Both the position numbers and the translations under genes were made by a program. From NCBI GenBank assembly GCA_018292915.2, contig JACVVK020000089.1:1247001-1311000 (forward strand): a DNA stretch of 64,000 nt. Direction: 5' to 3'. This document shows, piece after piece, positions 1 to 9,914 of this stretch (the first letter of the stretch is position 1; every line of letters starts with the position of its first letter). The DNA is from Batillaria attramentaria (Eukaryota > Mollusca > Gastropoda > Batillariidae). Under the pieces are notes generated by a model. That model saw only the letters and a list, made by a program, of their open reading frames with translations. It had not been told where the DNA came from and made no database searches.

Positions 1-1982
1 ATGTAATGCATCGATCCCTCCCAGTGCATCCGTTTCCATGGCGTCCACCATGTTGTTGATGCACAATAAGGCACTTGTCCGCAGACGAGTTAACCTGCAC
101 AAAAAAGGTAACTGTACAATGCAACTTTTATTTGGAAATAATTTATCAATTTAAAAAAAAAAAAAAAAAAAAGCTTCCGTTCATAAACTAGTTTACAAAA
201 TCAAAGCAGTTTGAAGTCTAAATGTGTGATAATCAAGAAAGCGACAGGCGTAAGATATTTCGTCCTTACTTGGAAAGTACTTGTTTTCCCGAAGTACGAG
301 CCTTGATTCGCTCCAACATTTCTGCTGGTATGGGGCATGATGATTTCACCACCTGCAAAATTATACAGAGACATGCCTTAGCTATCCATGTTCCTATCTG
401 TATATTCGATTTTTCACAAAATGTAGCTCAATACTGTCAATACAATATGGAGGCTTCTGTTCCTTCCTACATACATCTGCCTACTCCAACCACATGCACA
501 AGCCATACAATTAAACTGCATCACATTAGAAACATACTTGGTCACCACAACAAATCAACATCACAGAACTTGGGTGTAACTCATTTCTCATGATGTTTGA
601 GATTGCTGGCCATGTTGGTGGCGTGAAAATGACATCAACGAAAATCTGTTTTTAAAAAAAAAAAAAAATTAGCAATAAGTTCGGCCACGTTCTAACAGAA
701 CAACTCCATAGTGACACGCACAATAAATATCAAATAGAATTATGCACTTCCATTGGCCAGAAATCAGGAAGTACTGGCAATCTGAATAGGTCCATCTCAC
801 TTTGTCAAAAAGTTCTCACCGAAATTTATGCAGTCCCCCATGTACATCTACATGTATAATTTAGGTCTGTCGCCTAACACTACGGCGGGTCCATACCTTG
901 GCAACAATGTCGCTTGCAATAAATGCTGCATGAACTTCTGATGGCACACAGAGAGGATTCTGGACACAGAAAGACACAGCATTCACATTTGGACTGATCA
1001 CTGACTGATCACTATACCAACCTGGTGCACACAGCAAGTCTCTAATTAAAACACATCTAAGACAGAAATGCCTGAAGCCTCTTCCTAAACCAAAGAAAAA
1101 GCAATGTCTTGAAGTTGCTTACTGTTCAGAAAAATTAACTTAGCATGAGACATAAAAAAAGAAAGACCATAACCAAGGATCAGTTGAAAGTGTAAGATTT
1201 GGAAAACAGGAAATTGCTAAGATCATAACTTACAAAACTGTCTCCAGCATTGTCTTGCTCCATGTCAACATCAGCAACAAGTTCGTCAGATGACCCCGAA
1301 CCGCTACTATCAACGTCCTCCCAGTCATCGTCTGCAGAAAATGTAGACAAGAAACGAATGAAAACCCAAAGATTATGCTAAATAGAAGCAATAATAATTA
1401 TACGCTGATTTTTTCCCGCTCAAGTATTGGTCTTTATTTATGTGGACCTGATGTCAAAAATTCCCGTCCTTACTATTCCATCTCATTCTTATGCAACTCT
1501 CTCTGAAAAGCCGAACCTACAGTTGTTGCAGGTGCCATCAGGAAAGGAAAGTAGCAAGGGAAATTCCAGATCCCATTTGAAGTAGAATGACGCTGACAGA
1601 CCAAAACAGCTGACATTCCAGTGGTTGCTTCTTCAGGGACACAAAAACAATGGGAAACAGGAGACAATCGTTTCATAATTACAGGAGTTGGACTCTAATA
1701 TCCATCACACTTACTACTGGTAACTGTTTTGTGAACATATATACATTTACCTGCACTTCTTTTTGACTTATTATGGGTAATGTGGAAAGGGATTTGTCAA
1801 ACCCTGTACCTGAATCCCCACTCACCTGGTGAGCAACACATGTTGGTGATGAGTTCTATACAAAGCCTCTGGGAGTCGATGACATTGACCAAGTCACTGA
1901 ACGCTGAGTCGGGTTTGGGTACCTGTAAAAGGAGGTAAAGATGATAATTATAACTGGAGTATTATAACTGAAGTTCAGTCCC

Positions 1983-2026
<44 letters not shown>

Positions 2027-3612
2027 ATCACTCCCACTGCCACTTAGATACTTCAAATTTTGCTAAAAATGGCATCAGTAACATGCTTGTCACAAACTGA
2101 TGTGTCTTTAACAATGTTAACAGTGCGTGTCTTCCATACATAATCTAAATAAATAGTCACTGTACAGGAATTCAATCAGTGAGAAAAAAACAACAACAAC
2201 TAAAACTGATGCACTGTCAAGAAATGATCGCTCTGCCTCTCTGCAAAAATGTGACCCATTCTCGCAAAAGGGACCGTAAGTCGCGCTAGGCAGAATGCCG
2301 CTACAGGCGAAAAGAGTGCCAGGGGTCAGTACGGCCGCCTTGTGAGTAGCCAACTTCAACTGCTGATATCTCTGTCAATTTTAGTAGTACAGCTTTCATT
2401 CTTGTATTGAATTAAACTGCATAACCAGTAGATTGCAGTGAAATTATACATATCTGGAAATTGTTAATTTTCGACTTATGGTCCCTTTTGTGAGAACGGG
2501 TCACAAATGACAAAACCTCCGAAGGACACTAGTAAGTAGTAATAAATAATAATAATAATAATGAGTATTGTATCGGCGCTTTACCCAATTTCATGAATCG
2601 GCTCAAAGCGCCGCAAACTGAAACCAACACACACGCTCACGTGAATCACACGCATTCTCTCACACACTGGACATAAAGTTGATAAACACATTACAATCAT
2701 GTGGTGCGAAGGGTCAGCTCAGCTATTTAAATTTCGGAATTTAGAATTGCACTTATTTTTCATATTTGGTGGGCTGAACATTTCCAAAGCGGGGGGAAGG
2801 GGGGGGGGAGCCGTAGTACCCAGAGAGAACCCATGATGATCGGCCCGAATGAACGGTGCCACATACGAGAAGGAAAAATTCTTTGCCCCAAGTGGGACTC
2901 GAACCCCTGACCTCTTAACCACTAGACCACCCCATAGTATGCGACAAGATAGCTAGTAGCAGAGCTAATGGAGGAACACATACATGGCTAAAAAAAAAAC
3001 AAGCAAAAACAAACTCGTAAGGTGAGTGGTTTAACTCACATGGAACTCATCAGCAGAACTTTCATGGTCTCCACCACCATTCACAGATACTCCATTCTGA
3101 AACAAAAATGCCGCAACTTTGAAGGCCAAGATTATGATACACCAATATATAAATACATGTTCTCAGATACTTTACCAATTGACAGCACTTCGGACCATGG
3201 ACCGGGAGACCCGGGTTCGAGTCCCAGCCGAGGCAAGCAGGATTTTTCTACCTAGGTCGGCTCCTACCCAGAGCGGGTGTGCTACCGGCCCAATGGGGAG
3301 GCTGTTGCCACACAGCCGAGATTCACCCACTTCATGGGTGCGACTTTGGGGGGTGCTTCCCTTGGTATGACACGTCTTATGATTTCACGGCCGGCACCGC
3401 AGGTGCCGTAGTTCCCGGGCCTGGTTAATGCCGGGATATTTAGACAGGAAGCGTCCCTATCCGCAGTCCCAAACCACATGGACCTCAATAGCATCATCTT
3501 ATCATCATCCTCATCTCTATCAAAATTGCCCTGGCTTCCGATCCCTCCGTGGATTCCACCCATAATCAGGGAGGAACACCACTGGAGCCGGCAAAGAGTT
3601 GTGGCAGCACGC

Positions 3613-3652
<40 letters not shown>

Positions 3653-6600
3653 GGAATGAGCACTGTACAACTATTGAGTATTACTGACAAGTGAGTGGAA
3701 AACGTACAACTGTGAGCCTGACAAAGGCTGACGACTCAGCTGAAGTGTACCTATTGTGTTAGTGTATTATTCACTTGATTCTGACTCCCATTTAATCATG
3801 ATGATGAATCTGGAATCTAAAAACATTTCTTCCCTCCAAATAAGTATTGTAAAACCAAAGAGTGCACAACAGGAAATAATAATTAATAGTTGTGAACTTG
3901 GGAACTCACCTGTTCACATTTGCCCAGAGCCTCCACAATGCCTGCCGTCACATCAATCTCCAAAATCTGTTTGAAAATGGCCACAGCTGAGCCCAGGACA
4001 GGTCCCGTCAACAGTTCTTCACCCAAAACGTTACTCAGAATACCTGTGGAGACAACACAACTAGTAGGTACATGTATAACTCTGATGTGATGAGGCAAAA
4101 GTGTTACAAGGTTTTGAAATGCAACGAGATTCTATCAATCTCTTGGTCAATTCTTCGTTGATATCTGTACACGAAAGCATAATTTCTGTTTGGTGCAAAA
4201 AAGACCCAAGTGCTGACAAAAAAACAAAACAAAAACAAAACCCTCATGTCATCACGCCTGAAGAGGTGTGGTGGAGAAACAAAATGGCAAGTCATTCCTT
4301 AAGCAACAATAATAAAATTAAAAAAAAGTACAAAGCAAAGGCCTGCATTTCACCACAGCAACAGTAGTAAAAATTTGAAGCACATTCTGACTGCATGTAA
4401 TCAGGAACATGCAATACATCCATAGCGATACTCAAAGTCAAAATGGAATTAAGTGCACAGGTGAATACCAAAATTCCAGAATAATGTCAGGTTAATGATG
4501 ATCTTTATCAGCTTACCCAGCAGTGTGGCTTGAAAGAGCATCCCTTGACTAGATGTGTGTGTCTGCTGAACTAACGCAAGTAGGGAAGGCAGCACGCTGT
4601 CTCTTCGGCAGTACTTCACAGCCTCCTGGTTGCCCTCAGTTACTGTGTGTAAGCACTGGGCTGCGTAACAAAACACAATGTTAGAAATGCTGGGATGGCA
4701 TACATGTTGGTTAGTCTCAAAAGAGAAGAGAAATTTGCAAGGTGGAAGATTTGAAGCTGAAGCCGTATCATACTGCCTCCATATTCTGACATATGACAAA
4801 ACAAAAAATAATATGTGGGATACTCATGTGTGGTACGAAATGAATTAATATAAGAGAAAATCTGGGCAGACCCGCCCCCCCCCCTCCCCCCCCCCCAACT
4901 GTTTACAGGTGAACAGAAATACAAGACATAACTTTAAAAAGTCTTGTAACTGCTGGCTGGGAAACAGATGACATCAGCTTACCAACAACTGTAGCGAGTG
5001 GGTAACCATACATGGAATACTGAAGACATGGCAGAAGATCAGGGAGCAGTTTGTCTCGGTTGAAGGCATTCACTGCTGCATCACTGGCTTCACTGTGATG
5101 AAAAAAAAACAAAAAAAAACACCTTACAAATGTCAAATCGGTCAGAATTTGATTTAAAATGGAGACATGACAGCGTGGGGACAAACTGAACCAATCAGTG
5201 TCATATAAACAAGAGAAGGGGTGGGGGGTGTTGAAGAGCACTTTGAAGACAGTGTACGCTGTGTAAGACAGAGAAATGGAGAGGGAATCTACCTTTTAAA
5301 TTAAAATCTAACCAAAAAAACAACAACAACAAAAATAGTCGAACAGAAGTAAAAGATAACTTTTTCTCTTCATCTATCTGTGTACTGACCATAAATTCAG
5401 TAAAACGTGAACGGCCTCTGTGAAGATGCCCAGTTTGGTGTCAGTGTGTTTCTTTACTTTTCCCTTTGTCTTGTCTTCTTCCACCTCCCAACCTGTACCA
5501 TACTGAAAACGAAAGAGAAAACAGCCGACAAATTATTGAGCCAATGTTAACACTAACAGTGAATGCAACATAACTACACTGTAACTTGGCTAAGGTAGTC
5601 TGTATATAATATATAATTATGTGTAATTCATATTTTGGGGCAGTAGTCACCTGTTTGAACAGTGCCATGAGAGCTGTCAACACATCCTTCTCAACCATGT
5701 CTTCACACACTGGTGCCCCTCCTTCCACTGTCATATTTCTGAAACGTCACATAGTACTGAAAACACACTATCATACCATGAACACTCGACTTAGTCTGAA
5801 GCAGCTAGGCATTTTTTTTTTTTTTTAAACTTCAAGTAACAGACATACATGTTATTAAAGCTAAACTCCGAGTATGAGCAAGTAAGAGGTTTCAATTCAA
5901 AGTTATAAAGTTATATATATAAAGTCAAAACTTGACTTTCTGTGAAATGATCCTTGATGATTGGTCACTGGCCCTTTGACCATATGAAAAGGTATCAGTT
6001 TACTGACACAAAATGCTGTATAGTTTTCTAAGGTATGTCAAATTATGCTAAAAACAGGGAGGGGGGGGGGGGAATAATCACCTCAATGCACCTAGTGCAC
6101 GATGCCGGACACAAGGACTGGGGTCAACCACCAGTGGAGCCAGGACTCGAACCACATTTGCTCCAAACAAAACAGGCAGAGCCCCTGGCTGTAGGGCTAG
6201 AGCAGCCACTGTCCCACAGCCACATTCTCGGGTTGCTTCCTCCCCACTCTGAAGCTGCAAGGTTAATAATAATAATAATGAATACAGTTTATATAGCGCC
6301 TATCTGTTTTCTACGAAACACTCTTTGCACTCACAGACACACACACATACACACACACACACTGAGTGCCGATGAAACAGTGGTCGGACTACAGCTCGAA
6401 AGCTTGCCTAAAGAGGTAGGTCTTTAAATGGGCTTTAAATTGAATCAGCGTGGGAAGGTCCCTAATTGTGACAGGTAAAGCGTTCCAGACAGAGGGGGCG
6501 GCGTAAGAAAATGAACGTTTGCCAGTTGACTTCAGAGTTGTTCTTGGAACCTTTAACAGTTTTTCTGATGATGAACGGAGAGTATGAGAGGGCTGGGATG

Positions 6601-7688
6601 TTGTAAGCATTGCAGACAGGTACAGAGGAAGAGAGCCATCGAAATGGCGGTATGCCAGTGTTGCTGTTTTGAATTGGACGCGGAAAGGGATTGGGAGCCA
6701 GTGCAGCTGTTTCAGAAGGGGTGTGGCATGATCTCTTCTGCGTTTTCAACGAGTAAGGCGAGCGGCGTTGTTTTGCACGCGCTGTAGTCGTTGCATTTGC
6801 TCAAAGGAGATTCCATACAGGACAGAATTACAGTAACCTAGCCGGGAAGTAATGCTAGTATTAACAAGCATAGCGGCAGCAGTTTCAGGTAAGTATGAGC
6901 GGATGGAGGAGATCCGCCTCAAGGCCAGAGAGCATGAGCGACAGACCTGGCTAATGTGGTCCTCCATAGAAAGCGTCTGGTCAAGAGTGACACCGAGGTA
7001 CTTAAACGAGGGTTTGAACGCTATACTACATGTACCACCAGCTATGGACACCGAGTTGCTATCTACCTGCTTCAGCCTGTGCTCTGTACCTGCTAGAATG
7101 ACTTCTGTTTTATCTGTGTTCAGCCTCAGTTTGTTACTGAGGTTATATCAACCAAAAGTTATAGACATACACGTTTCTGGCTTTCTGACTGACCCTGATG
7201 GGGGGGGGGGGGAGGGGGGAGGTGGAGGGAGGGGGGAGGTGGAGGGACGAGGGAGATCGCTACAGTGACAAATACAGCAGAAGTGACCGTTCGGTTAGTT
7301 AAACTAATGCAGCCTTTTAATTGTTTTCATACTTAAAGAGCAGCCGCCACCACGTGCGCTGCGCTCGTCACACTCAAATAATGTTCATACCCTAGCATAA
7401 AATTTCGCCTGCTATTTATTGCTACTTTCAACCTGAAAACGACTATGCGTCTTTTCACTGTCTACGATGCTTCTGAAACTGACTCCTGTAGACAGGCTAC
7501 AGGCGAAACTGTAAAGAGTGTTTCCGAAACGTCGGCAATACGTCAACACAAACCTGTTCCAATACGCCTGCAACGGCGCCCGGTAGACTGCCAGTCAAGA
7601 CATCGCTCTCTTCCTCTTGGTTTACAGGGGGAATTCCGGCTGACTGACGCTTATGAGCGTTGAACCTCTTGTGTTTTTTCTTCCCCAT
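1..7688 (-). CDS. HEATR3: HEATR3 (Syo1-like) 5S-RNP import adaptor, 5' part, 13 exons, partial
   Basis: Spliced minus-strand exons: 7688-7554 (ATG at 7688), 6254-6082, 5738-5651, 5502-5390, 5092-4983, 4660-4517, 4043-3910, 3096-3040, 1922-1826, 1331-1234, 959-897, 645-581 (tentative) and 94-1 (continues off the window). Nearly all junctions are GT-AG and phases agree throughout. The protein begins MGKKKHKRFNAHKR, a basic start like human HEATR3, followed by ARM/HEAT helices: EEATRECGCGTVAALAL, VCEDMVEKDVLTALMALF, EAVHVLLNL, then an acidic segment (DDDWEDVDSSGSGSSDE, exon 1331-1234) matching the acidic loop of the family. About 457 residues are present, against roughly 680 in human. Family knowledge: HEATR3/Syo1 escorts uL18 and uL5 (RPL5/RPL11) into the nucleus for 5S RNP assembly. 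The exon at 645-581 uses a weak donor (GA|gttaca) and is the least certain. The gene is head-to-head with the ankyrin gene. Confidence 0.9.
1984..2023. repeat. (CA)n microsatellite
   Basis: Uninterrupted AC dinucleotides in a HEATR3 intron. It forces spurious poly-Cys-Val frames on the minus strand. Confidence 0.95.
2250..2505. mobile_element. Small inverted-repeat element (MITE-like), about 256 bp
   Basis: The left end (2250-2283, TGTGACCCATTCTCGCAAAA onward) reappears as its reverse complement at 2472-2505 with a few mismatches. That gives about 34-bp terminal inverted repeats and no open frame inside. It lies in the HEATR3 intron between exons 3040 and 1922. No convincing target duplication is visible beyond short A-rich flanks, so the superfamily is not assigned. 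Confidence 0.65.
2543..2937 (-). mobile_element. tRNA-derived SINE, family B copy 1
   Basis: Read on the minus strand, it starts with a tRNA-like head at about 2937-2885: A-box-like TGGTCTAGTGGTTAAG and B-box-like GGTTCGAGTCCC. A poly-G/C tract near 2793-2808 follows, then a unique body, ending in (TTA)n at 2543-2566. The same body, head and tail occur at 44992-45415, and a related head lies near 54900. The head is not a functional tRNA, since the acceptor does not pair and the body follows directly. It sits in a HEATR3 intron. Confidence 0.8.
3180..3600 (+). repeat. tRNA-related dispersed repeat (family C), single copy here
   Basis: A B-box-like GGGTTCGAGTCCCAGCC at 3211-3227 is followed by about 370 bp of GC-rich sequence and TCATC-rich repeats, ending beside a (CA)n tract at 3609-3648. 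The layout is like a SINE, but no second copy lies in the window to define its ends. It is in the HEATR3 intron between exons 3910 and 3096. Confidence 0.4.
6263..7145 (-). mobile_element. 5'-truncated L2/CR1-like LINE, 3' end of ORF2
   Basis: Minus-strand frames encode the C-terminal part of a non-LTR reverse transcriptase polyprotein: LRLNTDKTEVILAG, FKYLGVTLDQTLSMEDHI, SRLGYCNSVLYGI, SVWNALPVTIRDLP, ending FKAHLKTYLF. Frame shifts between blocks show decay. The 3' end carries GGCGCTATATAAACTGTATT and then (ATT)n, a tail typical of L2/CR1-type elements. The possible short duplication TAACCT appears on both sides. It lies in HEATR3 intron 1 with its tail only about a dozen bases from the exon 2 acceptor. 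Confidence 0.8.
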
Positions 7689-9563
7689 GGCCCATGTTAC
7701 TCACTCGTACCAAAACACATGGCTCATGGCCGCCGCCATATTGGACGTAAAGACAGAGTCAACCGACGGGAGTTTCGAACAATTTTAACCAAAATTCCTA
7801 CTTTGCCCTCGCATTTTTCTCAGTACCAGTACCGCTTGCTACCAGCAGGGCTAATTTACAGAAATTTTGTTGAAGGGATATATCTCAGTGTCGTACAGAG
7901 AGAGAGAGAGAGAAAAAGAGAAGGGAAGGGAAGCAAATGCAGGTTACTGAGAACGAGCCTGCAGCACAGGAGTTACGTCCCATAGACCAGTTTTCACATG
8001 CGGAGAGGCACTGGTGTCAGGTTCATTCATAAAATGGCTCATGAAAATAGGAATGAGTAATTACGAAGACATGACCTTACTGACTTACTTTTTATTTTTT
8101 TTATTTTTAATTCAAAGGGCACGGAGACATCCTCGACTGTGATGGCCAAGTTATACAAGCAGATAAAATTTACACAGCCAGAGCCATGAGAAACGCGTCA
8201 GAGAAAGTACATGTATTTCCACTGAAAAGCACCCATTTACATTGCATTACATCTGCCCAGTCTATTATCTGCATGCATGTTTAATTTGCATTGTGAACAA
8301 CTCACTTCAGTGTGGTGACTGAGAACCCCAACACCCCACCCGAAGAGTATGAAAAATCAGCCTTAAATGATTATATAATTATTAGGCTGTTAACTGAAGC
8401 ATTTCATTACTCTCTCTCTCTCTCGTTTGTTTTTATTTCGTTCAGTCTGCCTGAGCCTATTAACTTTACATGATTATATATACGTGTAACTAACATACAG
8501 ATGAACTACCCGGCTTCGCCCGTCTGATGAATGTGATATGTGTAGTTACACATTCAGTCTGGTCTCCGTGTTTGGTATTACGAAGCGGAAATTGAAGGAC
8601 GTGAATCTCCGATTTTCTGATCCCCCCCCCCCCCCTACAATATTTTTTTACGGGTCCCTCTGCGTACATCTAGGGCTTATGCTGTGATCTGTCTTGTAAG
8701 AGTCAATTTTCTGGTTTCCGCCGTGTTTGGCGATCGTCGACGGGGTTGTGCCGGGGGGAGGGGGGGGGGAAGATCCATCGTAGGGTGGGTGGGGTGTGCC
8801 GCGGGGGGGGGGGGGGGGCGACTAGGGAACCAAGCCAATGATACGTCTTGGCTAAAGGTACGACCTCGACCTCCTTTAGCCACGTGACTGGGGTTAGAGC
8901 GACTGAGACCATCGTGCCCGAGGCGGCGTAAGAACTTAAAGCTGACCGCGGCCGCCGGCATGATAACACACAGCACGTGCAGCAGGTATCGGAGTGAGTG
9001 AGTGTTTAGGTTTTAACCGGGCACATTGGGCCGACTAGCAAACTAACCGCTCTGACCAACGTGTATCGCAACATACTGCCGGACTCGTCCCGGCCGGCTC
9101 ACGGCCGTCACTTGAAGTAAGTCAGTAGCATTCAGTGTCCGACGTCAATTATAGGCAATGATTCGGTTGTTTGTTGTGTGTTTGTCAGTTTTGGCCCGGG
9201 GTGGCGGGATGGGATTTCAGTTGTTGTTCAGTTGTTCAGTTTATACGAACTTTATTCCATCGGCCGGAAAGCCGCCAACGCCGGCTACACTGTGACGTTG
9301 TGCTGTTAGTTATAAACTGCGAAGAATAGCGGTGACAAGACGGTCGTGAGCGTCAAGTCATGTGTAATAGGAATGATTATGAAGCATTTTATATGAAATC
9401 TAAATCTGTATTGTGTAAAGACCGTTGGCTTCCGGTCGACATTCCACCAGGGCCTATCTGTTAACTGAAGTGACCGGCTTATCTTCTTTTAGTTCAGGTT
9501 CAGTGCTTTCTTTTTGACATCATTTTGTCTCCTACCTAACTATTTACATAATTTTATTTCCAG
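7689..9563. promoter_or_regulatory. Head-to-head start region of HEATR3 (minus) and ankyrin gene (plus)
   Basis: This 1.9-kb stretch lies between the HEATR3 ATG (7688) and the ankyrin-gene ATG exon (9564-9618). No coding exon is recognisable. It has a YY1-like GCCGCCATATTGG (about 7731-7743, some 45 bp upstream of the HEATR3 ATG) and a G/C-rich block at 8630-9480 with poly-C and poly-G runs. It also has an E-box palindrome inside GCCACGTGACTGGGG (about 8879-8893) with AGCCAATGA upstream. No TATA box is evident at either end. Promoter function is inferred from position; a noncoding first exon of the ankyrin gene probably lies here because 9564 is preceded by a splice acceptor. Confidence 0.5.
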
Positions 9564-9596
9564 ATTTTAACCTGTCGCTATTGTCAACGGTTGACA

Positions 9597-9873
9597 ATGC
9601 CTGTGAGAATTATTAAAGGTAAGCATACCTGTTGGCCAACTGGGACCCGGCTTTTGAAAAGTGCCTTGTCTTTTCTTCTCACTCTCAGTTCATTGTCATT
9701 TTTAACTCCTGTTTGTGGCTAGAGAGGAGGGTAGGGTGTGGTTAGGAATGGTATGCTGAATAACAAAAGAAACGTGAAATTCATTCCATTGCTTGATTCA
9801 ACCAGTGATAAATGATGCAAGCAGTCCAGGGATGGACATTTCAAGTTTTGTTTTTGACGTATCTGTCTGTCTA

Positions 9874-9914
<41 letters not shown>

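Noticed and set aside
222..593. 123-aa plus-strand protein
   Set aside because: Overlaps a HEATR3 intron and a tentative HEATR3 exon on the other strand; no family resemblance or splice support.
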